A DNA stretch of 64,000 bases from Hellea sp. (GTDB lineage: Bacteria; Pseudomonadota; Alphaproteobacteria; Caulobacterales; Maricaulaceae): assembly GCA_028224375.1 (NCBI GenBank), contig JAOIVW010000006.1, positions 62,001-126,000 of the forward strand. Reading direction: 5' to 3'. Positions 43,678 through 52,896 of this stretch are shown piece by piece. Positions within the stretch are counted from its first letter, which is position 1; each line of letters starts with the position of its first letter. The notes beneath the pieces are model-generated. The model worked only from the letters and a program-made list of their open reading frames with translations. It was not told the DNA's origin and made no database searches. The position numbers and the translations under genes were made by a program.

Positions 43678-45069
43678 ATGACACTACACAAACCGAATAC
43701 AGCCCCCCTCTCGCTGACGGAAAAGATTGGCTATGGCTTGGGCGATATGGCCTCGAACTTCTATATGGGATTCTTCGGCATATTCCTGCTGATATATTAC
43801 GTAGATGTTTATGGCATCTCTCCTGCTGCCGCCGGCACAATGTTTCTGGTAACCAAAATTGTCGACGCTGTCACAGACCCCGCTATGGGCCTCCTTGCTG
43901 ACCGTACGACGACAAAATGGGGTAAATACCGACCCTACCTTCTCTGGATGGCGATTCCATATGCACTTTTGGGATATCTCTTATTTCTCGGACCAGAATT
44001 TGGAGACTCAGGGAAATTGGTCTTCGCATATGCCTCTTACTCACTCGTCATGCTGGCCTATACAGCCATTAACGTGCCTTACTCCGCGCTATTGGCTGTT
44101 ATTCATCCGAAATCTGCCGAGCGCGAAAAGGCGACGCAATGGCGCTTTATTTTCGCATCACTGGGCACCATTGTCGTAGGCGCGACAGCAAAACCTTTGG
44201 TCGAAACATTTGGCGGCGGTAATGAATTACTGGGATACCGCATGACCATCATATTATTTGCTGTCTTATCAGTCATACTGTTTTGGGCTGTATTCTTCTT
44301 AACGCGCGAGCGAGTCGCGCCTAAACGCGAAGGCGGCTCCATTAGCAAAGACTTTGGTGTTTTGCTGAAAAATGTATCCTGGATCGTTCTGGCCATATCC
44401 GGCATTTTAATTGTCGTGGGTCTGATCGCACGCATTTCATCGGCGACCTTCTATCTTAAATATTACGTCCCCACAGGGGAGCAGAGCGGCCTGTGGTGGA
44501 TGGATAGAACATCTCTTCTCATCACACTTGGCTTTATCGGCCAATTATTCGGAGCCATGTTGACACCGACATTTTTGAAGATTTTTGACAAACGCAGCTT
44601 GATGATTTTCATGGCCGTATTAAATGCGGCCTTGCTTGTTGGATGTTACTTTGTACCGCCGAGTTGGTACTGGACGGTCACCGCCTTTCACGTCGCCAGT
44701 ATCTTCACCTTCGGCGTTATGATTACGCTGCTCTTCGCCATGTATACTGACTGCGCGGAATATGGGGAATGGAAATCGGGCGTGAACAGTGCCGGCCTGA
44801 CGGTATCAGCCTCCATGTTTTCTCTTAAGTTTGGGTCAGCTGTCGGAAGTGCTGTGCCGGCCTTTATTCTGGCCGCATTCGGCTTCATTGCAAATGAAGT
44901 GCAGACGCCCGAATCTATAAAAGGTATTCGGATGATGTTTAACGTCGTACCCGCCATTTTCTTTTTCGCTGCAGGCCTGTTGATGACTTTATATAAGCTT
45001 AATGGCGTTATGGTGGAAGAAATGGAACAGGCACTGATGAAACGCCGGTCCGAAGCTCCGTCAGCTTAA
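43678..45069 (+). CDS. GPH-family (MFS) sugar:cation symporter
   Basis: LSLTEKIGYGLGDMASNFYMGFFGIFLLIYYVDVYGISPAAAGTMFLVTKIVDAVTDPAMGLLADRT; start at MTLHKPN. Confidence 0.88.
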   Translation: MTLHKPNTAPLSLTEKIGYGLGDMASNFYMGFFGIFLLIYYVDVYGISPAAAGTMFLVTKIVDAVTDPAMGLLADRTTTKWGKYRPYLLWMAIPYALLGYLLFLGPEFGDSGKLVFAYASYSLVMLAYTAINVPYSALLAVIHPKSAEREKATQWRFIFASLGTIVVGATAKPLVETFGGGNELLGYRMTIILFAVLSVILFWAVFFLTRERVAPKREGGSISKDFGVLLKNVSWIVLAISGILIVVGLIARISSATFYLKYYVPTGEQSGLWWMDRTSLLITLGFIGQLFGAMLTPTFLKIFDKRSLMIFMAVLNAALLVGCYFVPPSWYWTVTAFHVASIFTFGVMITLLFAMYTDCAEYGEWKSGVNSAGLTVSASMFSLKFGSAVGSAVPAFILAAFGFIANEVQTPESIKGIRMMFNVVPAIFFFAAGLLMTLYKLNGVMVEEMEQALMKRRSEAPSA

Positions 45070-45091
45070 TTTTGAAAATTCAATATCCACC

Positions 45092-46210
45092 ATGGTTCAC
45101 ATGATGCCTCTAACAAGAACAAATATTTCGCCTGATGCCGCAACGCGGTCGGCTATACCTCTACCCGAGCCTCCCCTGCATCCCTTTCGCAAAGGTGTTG
45201 CGCATCCCGATTTGTGGCTGTGGGACAGTTGGACATTGGCTGAAGACGATGTCTGGCATCTCTACTGCTTAGCCCTTTCGCGGCTCGATAATGACGGACA
45301 TGATATTCCGCCGCAAGATCGTAATAAGCACCCCTTCCATATACGCCATTTCCTTAGCCGAGACGGCGGGCAGTCTTGGTGGGATGAAGGGGTTTATTTT
45401 AAACCCGAAAAGACGCCTGACGGTTTCTATAATCGCAATGTCTGGAGCGGGTCAGTCCTGAAGTTGAAGAACGGCCGTTACCTCACCGGATTTACAGCTA
45501 TTCGCGATGTCGACGCCGATCATCCATTTGTACAGTCAATCGGTCTCGCCACGTCAGAGGACAATCAATCGATTACACACGTACAGGATAGGCCCTTATC
45601 TTGTCCCGTTAGGGATTATGAGCAGATCACGTCATTAGGGTATTACCTGGGGCCTAAAGAGTTTCTTGGGCACAGAGACGGCGAAGAAGGCGGACCTATA
45701 CTAGCGTGGCGGGATCCCTATCTTTATCAAGACAGTGATGGTCGTATTCATGCATTCTGGTCTGCAAAAGTTTCGCCAAAAGAAGGCGCCATGGCACATG
45801 CGACGCTGGCCGAAACAGAAATGGGATTCGTTATAGAACGTCTATATCCGCCTGTTCGTTTCCCTGACAGTGAAAAATTTACGCAGGCAGAAGTCCCGAA
45901 AATCTATTATAATTCTACATCGGGTACGTATTACTGCCTGCTCGCGGCCTGTGACCGTCTTTATGAGGGGCAACCCGATAGCGAAGTGACAAAAGTTACA
46001 CGGCTTTACAAGGGGCCGACATTAAAGGGGCCATGGCAAGCCTTCAACAATAAGACATCAAAACTTGACGGATTGGAAAATCTTTTTGGCTGTAGCATAA
46101 TCAAGACCGATTTTGATGCCGGAAAAGTCGCGCTTGTAGCGCCCATAACTGAAATGGCGAATAACGATATTCAGCTGACGTTCGCGGATATAATTACTCT
46201 TACCATCTAA
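45092..46210 (+). CDS. GH68-like (clan GH-J) fructosidase, no evident signal peptide
   Basis: DLWLWDSWTL, VWSGSVLKL, WRDPYLYQD, EVPKIYY in the order of the clan nucleophile, RDP and acid/base motifs. Confidence 0.72.
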   Translation: MVHMMPLTRTNISPDAATRSAIPLPEPPLHPFRKGVAHPDLWLWDSWTLAEDDVWHLYCLALSRLDNDGHDIPPQDRNKHPFHIRHFLSRDGGQSWWDEGVYFKPEKTPDGFYNRNVWSGSVLKLKNGRYLTGFTAIRDVDADHPFVQSIGLATSEDNQSITHVQDRPLSCPVRDYEQITSLGYYLGPKEFLGHRDGEEGGPILAWRDPYLYQDSDGRIHAFWSAKVSPKEGAMAHATLAETEMGFVIERLYPPVRFPDSEKFTQAEVPKIYYNSTSGTYYCLLAACDRLYEGQPDSEVTKVTRLYKGPTLKGPWQAFNNKTSKLDGLENLFGCSIIKTDFDAGKVALVAPITEMANNDIQLTFADIITLTI

Positions 46211-46214
46211 ATCT

Positions 46215-47225
46215 TCAAGCGCCGCTCGAACGTCTGACAACCAATTCTGTTTTCGTAAATGCCGACTTAACGGGCTTGCCGTTGATTTTATCCATTAAGA
46301 GATCAACAAGCATTTGACCGCCTTGCGCGATGTTTTGGTCAATTGTCGTTAAGGAAGGCGTGGCCATTGAAGCTTGACCTACATTATCATATCCGACAAC
46401 GGCGATATCTTCTGGTACACGCTTACTAGCCGATTGCACGGCTTGGATCGCTGCCATTGCCAGAACGTCCGAGGCTGCGAAGATGGCATCAAATTCATGA
46501 CCCGCCGCCAAAAAGTCTTTCAAGGCGTGAAATGCCGTCTCGCCGCCGAAATTCTGTCGCAGGATGAGACTGTCATCAAATGCCACCTCGGCTTCTTGAT
46601 GTGCCAGTTTGTAACCTTCATAGCGAAGCGCGACTTCGGGCAGGTCAATATCGCCCAGGAACAAAATTCTTTTGCGTCCCAGAGACAGTAAATGTTCGCT
46701 CGCCAGACGCCCGCCCCGCTTATTATCACTCCCGACCAGCGTATAATTCGGGTTGCCTTCACGGCCACCCCAGACGACGATGTTACTTTTTAATGTGTGT
46801 AGCTTATTCAAACGCTCTGAACGTCCAGCCTGACCAATGACGATCAGACCATCAGCTCGGCCAGTCAGCAACAGACGCCTTTCAGCGATTTCCGTCTCGC
46901 TCTGCGGGACAGAGACAATCAAATCATAGCCTTTTTGCGAGGCTGCATGCGAGACCGCTCCCACCATTTCCAAAAAGAATGGATCGGAAATTGTTTGTCC
47001 GGAACCCGGTGCCATCGGGATAACTATGCCAATGGCCTGTGCTGATTGACGGCGCAAATTCCGGGCAGAGGCATTGACGACATAACCGGTTTCGGCGGCA
47101 ATCTTCAACACGTGAGCTTTTGTATCGGCTTTAACCAGTGCACTATCGTTCAGTGCACGGGAAACCGTGGAAACATCGACTTCTGCAAGCCGCGCTAATT
47201 CCGCCATTGTTACTTTTTTCGCCAT
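46215..47225 (-). CDS. LacI-family transcriptional regulator
   Basis: KVTMAELARLAEVDVSTVSRALNDSALV..; periplasmic-binding-like sensor domain. Confidence 0.93.
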   Translation of the reverse strand: MAKKVTMAELARLAEVDVSTVSRALNDSALVKADTKAHVLKIAAETGYVVNASARNLRRQSAQAIGIVIPMAPGSGQTISDPFFLEMVGAVSHAASQKGYDLIVSVPQSETEIAERRLLLTGRADGLIVIGQAGRSERLNKLHTLKSNIVVWGGREGNPNYTLVGSDNKRGGRLASEHLLSLGRKRILFLGDIDLPEVALRYEGYKLAHQEAEVAFDDSLILRQNFGGETAFHALKDFLAAGHEFDAIFAASDVLAMAAIQAVQSASKRVPEDIAVVGYDNVGQASMATPSLTTIDQNIAQGGQMLVDLLMDKINGKPVKSAFTKTELVVRRSSGA

Positions 47226-47298
47226 AATAGTCGATAGTCTATAATCGAGTGATTAGATAGCAAAGCTTGATTTTGTAATTCTTCAAGAAAACAGAAGT

Positions 47299-47337
47299 AA
47301 AAAAAAGGCCCGTGCTCAAATTTTGAGCCACGGGCCT
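47299..47337 (-). terminator. Rho-independent terminator of the TonB-dependent receptor gene
   Basis: ggcccgtg-ctcaaattttgagc-cacgggcc preceded by A-run on + strand (U-run on - strand). Confidence 0.88.
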
Positions 47338-47355
47338 GAAGTCAGGGATTTTTGA

Positions 47356-49707
47356 TTAAAAGTCGTACCGTACTGTGGCAGAGATTGTGCGACCATTAAT
47401 CGGGCGGAATCTTATAAATTCACCGATTGAGGGCGCCCCCTCTTCCCCTTCTGTGAACCCCTGTTCATCCAGCAGGTTATTTGCATTCAGGCTCATCGTC
47501 AGGCCATCGTAAACTTCATAATTCACATAAGCACCGACGGTCGTGTAAGATGGTAAATCAAACGCGTTATCATCTTGCACAGGCGCATCACCCGTCGAGA
47601 AAATGTTAAGCCCCACATCATAGTTTTCACCCATATAATAAGGATTTATATTGGCCGTATAGGGGGCCTGACGACGGGATGTATTTCCTGCATTAACTGT
47701 ATTTGTGAGCTCTGAATCGGTTATGGTTACATTGCCTCTAAGACCAAAGCCATTTTCTAAAGCAAAATCGGCTTCGACCTCGACACCATTCGTATCAAAC
47801 TCGTTTTGAAGTGTTTCTTGGGTCGTAACTTCAAATTGAGCCGCTTCTGCAACTTGCGCATCAAAGTATACAACACTCCAATTCCCTATTCCCGTCTTAA
47901 ACCGTAACCCGACTTCAAACTGATCCACGAAGTTGAGGAAAAGGTCATCATCTGGCGATACGCCGACACCATTTGTCACCACAAGATTGCCAGTTGAACG
48001 GTCAGGGGCTGTTAACGATGCACCTTCAGAATAGTTACCAAAGACTGCGAGATTGTCATTGACTTGGTAATTTCCGCCAATCGAAAAAGCTGTATGATCA
48101 GCGTCATAATCTGTTTCAACAAGCGCATCAGGGTTGAATTGCTGCGCCCCCTGCTCATTCGTGCCAATCATGCCGTCGCCATTGGCATCAAATGGCCCTA
48201 CAATCGCATTTCCAAAGCTAATGAAGTCACCAGTGACATTATTGTTCTCGAAGCGGACCGAGCCATCAACTGTCAGATTGCCGACATCAAATTCACCTGC
48301 GAGATAAGGCGCAATTTGCTCAATTTCAAAATCCCAATAGACGGAGCAACAATTTCCGAAGTTAGAATTCCCGAAGGCTTGCCCATTGATAAAGGACCCG
48401 TCTGCTGGGTTGACGAACAGGTTATTAGGATCATCGGTAACAAACTCTCCATTTACCAATGTCGCGCGTGCATCATTAAAGTTCCAAGACTGCTCGCTCT
48501 GCTGGTTGCCATAGAAAACACCAGCTTTTACTTTGAAGAAATCAAAGTCACCTTTCACACTAATATCACCGAAAAGGTTTCCGACATCCGTTACTTGTGT
48601 ATCAAACAAGACGAAGTTTATGTTGGCAGGCCCACCGGCAAAAGTCCCATCAGCGTTTTGTGAGCTAGCATCAAGTCCGGCAGGAAAAGGCGCAAAGAAG
48701 TTCCCGTCAATATCGGCCCAACGACCTTTTGCAGCAACTGTGAATTGGTCGGTAATGTCGTACTCACCCTCAATACCGATAGACGTAAAGTTAGCCTGGA
48801 CACCTTCACTGTTTGTGTCGAGCGTTTGATTACCATCCTCAAACCTGACGGCTGTATCGACAATACCGAGTGATGTCGTGCCATCGCCTAAATCTAAACC
48901 ATTTAACGCGCCAATAGACCCATCATTTTGAACGATCGCTGGTAGCGGTAAAAACGTCGGAACGCGGTCGTCGAGATGTTTGAAGTGAACGGCGACATTA
49001 CCACGTTCAAAGTCTTTTCCGACTGTTGCTTTAATTTGGTAGCCCTCTTCAAAATTTCCAACTGTATCGCGTACACCTTCGCCGGTGCGGGCAAAGCCCC
49101 CAACATGATAGTAAATATCATTGTCCAGAACGCCGCCATATTCAGCATCAACGCGGAAGCTATCATAATCAATTCCGACAGTGCCAGCGACAGAGCCGCC
49201 ATTCTCAGTGGGCTTTTTCGAAATCAGGTTGATAATTCCACCTGCAGCATTCGGCGCTTGCGTGGCAGCTGAGCCGCCCCGAATAGCTTGAACAGAGCCG
49301 ATAGTGCTATCTGCCCGAAGGTAGGAGTCAGCTGTTGAAAACGCGACATCGCCCACGAGTAAAGTGGGAATGCCATTCTCTTGCAATGAAAGATAACGCG
49401 CACCACCCGATGCAATAGGAAGACCGCGAACTTTGATATTGGCGTTAGCGTCCCCGCCAGTATCTTCAGACTTAATGCCCGGAATACTGCGGAATAGCTC
49501 GTTTATGGATCTTGGCGCTAAGTTAGAAATTTCTTCGGGAGTAATTGCAGTCACTGAAGCCGTCGACTCAAATACTGTTGTGGGAGACGCGACCCCTGTA
49601 ACGATAATCTCATCTTCAAATTCGCTATCCTGCGCAAAAGCAGGTGATGTCATGAGCGCTGCGCCTGCAGCAGTCGCGAGAAGTTTTTGGCTGGTACGTA
49701 TGATCAT
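47356..49707 (-). CDS. TonB-dependent receptor
   Basis: Signal peptide; ITPEEISNLAPRSINELFRSIPGIKSED plug domain; C-terminal ...RPINGRTISATVRYDF; start at MIIRTSQKLLA. Confidence 0.92.
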   Translation of the reverse strand: MIIRTSQKLLATAAGAALMTSPAFAQDSEFEDEIIVTGVASPTTVFESTASVTAITPEEISNLAPRSINELFRSIPGIKSEDTGGDANANIKVRGLPIASGGARYLSLQENGIPTLLVGDVAFSTADSYLRADSTIGSVQAIRGGSAATQAPNAAGGIINLISKKPTENGGSVAGTVGIDYDSFRVDAEYGGVLDNDIYYHVGGFARTGEGVRDTVGNFEEGYQIKATVGKDFERGNVAVHFKHLDDRVPTFLPLPAIVQNDGSIGALNGLDLGDGTTSLGIVDTAVRFEDGNQTLDTNSEGVQANFTSIGIEGEYDITDQFTVAAKGRWADIDGNFFAPFPAGLDASSQNADGTFAGGPANINFVLFDTQVTDVGNLFGDISVKGDFDFFKVKAGVFYGNQQSEQSWNFNDARATLVNGEFVTDDPNNLFVNPADGSFINGQAFGNSNFGNCCSVYWDFEIEQIAPYLAGEFDVGNLTVDGSVRFENNNVTGDFISFGNAIVGPFDANGDGMIGTNEQGAQQFNPDALVETDYDADHTAFSIGGNYQVNDNLAVFGNYSEGASLTAPDRSTGNLVVTNGVGVSPDDDLFLNFVDQFEVGLRFKTGIGNWSVVYFDAQVAEAAQFEVTTQETLQNEFDTNGVEVEADFALENGFGLRGNVTITDSELTNTVNAGNTSRRQAPYTANINPYYMGENYDVGLNIFSTGDAPVQDDNAFDLPSYTTVGAYVNYEVYDGLTMSLNANNLLDEQGFTEGEEGAPSIGEFIRFRPINGRTISATVRYDF

Positions 49708-49794
49708 CAGTATTCCCCTGTATGGTCGTGTTGTTTGTTTAAAAGAGGACATTTTTCGTCCTCAAAATCTTTTTCACACTCTCCCATACCAAAA

Positions 49795-49833
49795 TTACAA
49801 TCGATTGCAACAATAAAATACAAACGATTGTAT
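49795..49833. promoter_or_regulatory. Two candidate LacI-family operators upstream of the TonB receptor gene
   Basis: TTACAATCGATTGCAA (49795-49810) and ATACAAACGATTGTAT (49818-49833), each close to ATACAATCGATTGTAT. Confidence 0.7.
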
Positions 49834-50290
49834 TTTTTGATAAGCGTTGTATATTTGCTATACTGGTGACCCTATTTCTTGAACAGGTAGTTTTTCTATC
49901 AGCCCATTCAAAAATGTATCTCGTGGCTAGCCTATCAAATAGCGAGGACTTTAATCCAACACTGCTGTTCATTTCTAAGGAAGAACTTTACATCGGGAAC
50001 GGCGCCGAGACTTACTCGTTTCTCACTGGTGAAAAGATGGCTTATATAATCGAGGGCTATTTGCTGACGTCCGCTAAGCCCCCTGAGCTGAAGTAGCGAA
50101 GATCCTCATAGCGGACGTTAGCTAAGCGTCTTAAAACGCCCGAAAAAGGATGCCCACTCACATGATTATCAAAAAAGAATAAGCACGCCTGCGGCGTATC
50201 AACTGGTTTACAGTTGCGTTTGCACATTCATACCGTTAAAGAAATGTAAGACCCTAACATTAGGTAATAGTAGTATAATCGGATAGGCGC

Positions 50291-52357
50291 ATTTCTGATA
50301 AATTAAAGACAAGAATTTCGATCCTTGGTGATTTCGAGCTTACGAGCGCGGATGGGCGGACAGTTCCGATTTCAAATCGTAGAGGCCGGGCGATCTTGGG
50401 AATGCTATGCGTCGTTCCAGGACTTTCTCTGCAGCGGGAACTCGTCAGTAAACTTATCTGGCCCGGACGTTTCAAGCCACAGGCACGGGCCAGCCTTCGT
50501 CAGTGTTTACATGAGTTGAACCGTGAGCTGCAAGCGAGCGGCCTTGAAATACTTCAAACCTCAAACACACAGATTGCTTTGTCTACGATCAGCGTTCAAA
50601 CCGACGTTCAGGAATTGGAAGCCGCCCTTTCAAACCAGGATGCAAAAACAGCCAGCGCTATTTTCGGGCAGACGACTTGCCAGAGTATCCTGTGTGATCT
50701 GAATCTAGGAGAGGAACTCGAAAACTGGCTCTCGGTCCACCGACTTCACCTTGAGAACCGCCTCAGATTGTCAGTAAATCAGCTCTTGGCTGACTTGAAG
50801 ACGACTGTGCAATATACGGCTCATGACACATTGGCCGCCGCTTGGCAGCATTGGTCCGGGGTGGGAAGATTGCAGGACCGTGTAGGGTTGGCAATCCTGC
50901 CCTTCCAACATCTTGATGACTTAGGCGATGAGTCATTTTTGCCGGAAGGTGCAGGTGAAGAACTGTCTTCACGCCTTGGGGCGATTACAGAGATCGCTTT
51001 AGCGAGCCGGACATCCGTACTGGCTCTGCAGAGTCAGTCGATAACCCTGCCGCAAATGGCGGAGAAATTAAACGTCACACATCTTATAGAAGGGACTATG
51101 CATCGAAGGTCCGATGGCGTGAGTCTCTGCATTCGCCTGATTGATGGCCTCAGCGGCATGCAGCTCTGGGAAGATCGGGTGTATGCGAGCGAGACAGACC
51201 TCTTTAGAGGTCGGCAGGTCATCGGTGCCAATATTGTCGCCAGTCTTTGCAAGGCTCTCGGCATCTCACCCTTATCAACTCCTGCGAGACGGATGACGCC
51301 TCATCGCGATGCTTACGCACTCTACTTGCAGGGTCGGTCCCTGTCGCAGAAGACCATGGTTTCAGGCGCGCCTGAAAAGGCCGTCGAATTGCTACAAAAC
51401 GCCTTGGAGATTGATCCTGACTTTGCCGAATGCTGGACAGCACTGGCCGAAGCTTATATTTCGACAATTGTATATACGCCTTGTGTGGACAAAGTTGAGC
51501 GCTCTGCGAAGGCTGCTGAGTGCGCAGAGCGCGCCTTGGCATTAGAGGATAAGCAAGGCTATGCGCACGCAATTCTAAGCATCCATGAGTGGACGAGCTT
51601 TAACCCCTCAAAATCTCTTGAATATGCGCTTCAAGCCTATCGTCTGGAACCAGCCAATGCTGATGTGACCCTGCGTCTCGGCTCATGCCTTCTATATCTC
51701 GGTCGCACCCGTGAGGCCTTACCTCATATTCAGGATGCAATCGACCAAGATCCGGTCAATGGCCGAAACTATGCCATGCTCTGTACGGCCCACCTCAATC
51801 TCGGCAATTATCCTTCGGCTCTGGCAGCCGGTCAAAGCATGGTGGATATGGGCCTTCCGGGCTTCCATCTGGCGCTGACACAGGCCGCTATGGGAAACCA
51901 CGACACCGCCGTTGAGACTTATTATGATATCCGGCGTTTTGTCGGTACGATGATCATGTCCCCTCCAGGGAGTCCAGAAGTCTCGGATGAAGCGCGGGAT
52001 TTCTATCTGCTGACGGCAGCAAAAGGGGTCGTGAGCGGCGATGCAGAGGCGCGTGAGACCTATTCTAATCTGATTGAAATGCTGCATCAGACTCTGTCAG
52101 ACCCTTATGATCACTCTGTGGCGTGGCCGGCCATCTGGATGGGGCATTCAGAGCTTGTCATGAAGATTTATCGGGAATGCATTCACCCTGCCAACATGCC
52201 GGGCCTGATGCATCTCTGGACGGATATTGAGCCCATGAACCGCACCAGAAATCATCCCGGGTTTATGGATTTTGCTGAAGATGTCGGCTTTGTCGACGCG
52301 TGGGAAAAATATGGTTGGCCCGACCTTCTGGCGTCGGACAATCGCGCCAAAGCTTAA
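50291..52357 (+). CDS. Winged-helix/BTAD-like N-terminal domain plus TPR regulator; N-terminus only reachable via ATT at 50291 (ORF track starts 50396)
   Basis: In-frame upstream codons read (I)SDKLKTRISILGDFELTSADGRTVPISNRRGRAILGMLC...LIWPGRFKPQARASLRQCLHELNREL, then VGLAILPFQHLDD..FLPEGAGEELSSRLG and TPR-like repeats. Confidence 0.75.
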   Translation: MSDKLKTRISILGDFELTSADGRTVPISNRRGRAILGMLCVVPGLSLQRELVSKLIWPGRFKPQARASLRQCLHELNRELQASGLEILQTSNTQIALSTISVQTDVQELEAALSNQDAKTASAIFGQTTCQSILCDLNLGEELENWLSVHRLHLENRLRLSVNQLLADLKTTVQYTAHDTLAAAWQHWSGVGRLQDRVGLAILPFQHLDDLGDESFLPEGAGEELSSRLGAITEIALASRTSVLALQSQSITLPQMAEKLNVTHLIEGTMHRRSDGVSLCIRLIDGLSGMQLWEDRVYASETDLFRGRQVIGANIVASLCKALGISPLSTPARRMTPHRDAYALYLQGRSLSQKTMVSGAPEKAVELLQNALEIDPDFAECWTALAEAYISTIVYTPCVDKVERSAKAAECAERALALEDKQGYAHAILSIHEWTSFNPSKSLEYALQAYRLEPANADVTLRLGSCLLYLGRTREALPHIQDAIDQDPVNGRNYAMLCTAHLNLGNYPSALAAGQSMVDMGLPGFHLALTQAAMGNHDTAVETYYDIRRFVGTMIMSPPGSPEVSDEARDFYLLTAAKGVVSGDAEARETYSNLIEMLHQTLSDPYDHSVAWPAIWMGHSELVMKIYRECIHPANMPGLMHLWTDIEPMNRTRNHPGFMDFAEDVGFVDAWEKYGWPDLLASDNRAKA

Positions 52358-52441
52358 GAATTGACACTTTATTGACGCCTTGCGGCATTGCCACCCCACC
52401 TGTCTTCGCTGACATTCCCCTCATCACACGGGAGGGCTTTC

Positions 52442-52837
52442 ATGAAGACGCGCGCTATCAATCCGACACCTTGGCTTCAACATTTCAATATGAACCATGC
52501 GATCGAAGTGACGGGCGCGTCGCGAACGCTGTATCTCTCGGGCCAGACCTCCACTAACGCTGACGCTGGCCCGCTTCATCCCGGTGATATTGTGGCGCAG
52601 TTTCAAACGGCTTGGGACAATCTGAAGGCTGCAATTTCCGAAGCCGACATGGAGCCCGCTCATATCGTACGCATGAACATCTACACCACGGATGTCGCCC
52701 AATTCATGGAAAAGGCGGACGATATCATTCCGATCTTCGCCGCTGACGGGGTTCAACCCGTTTGCACGCTTTTAGGCATCTCTGCGCTCTTCGATCCCGA
52801 CCTGATGGTCGAAATCGAAGCGACGGCGGTGGCGTAG
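52442..52837 (+). CDS. RidA-family protein
   Basis: RTLYLSGQTSTNADAGPLHPGDIVAQFQTAWDNLKAAISEADMEPAHIVRMNIYTTD. Confidence 0.85.
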   Translation: MKTRAINPTPWLQHFNMNHAIEVTGASRTLYLSGQTSTNADAGPLHPGDIVAQFQTAWDNLKAAISEADMEPAHIVRMNIYTTDVAQFMEKADDIIPIFAADGVQPVCTLLGISALFDPDLMVEIEATAVA

Positions 52838-52896
52838 GTGACTTCCCGACTGCGGGTTGATCTTTTTACTGGCCTCACAGGAAAGCGTCTCCCGGA

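Noticed and set aside
48064-48663. 199-aa ORF antisense to the TonB-dependent receptor gene
   Set aside because: No recognisable domain; the opposite strand encodes a continuous receptor
49866-50096. 76-aa ORF upstream of the regulator
   Set aside because: Short, ends inside a hairpin element, no family recognised; coding status cannot be supported
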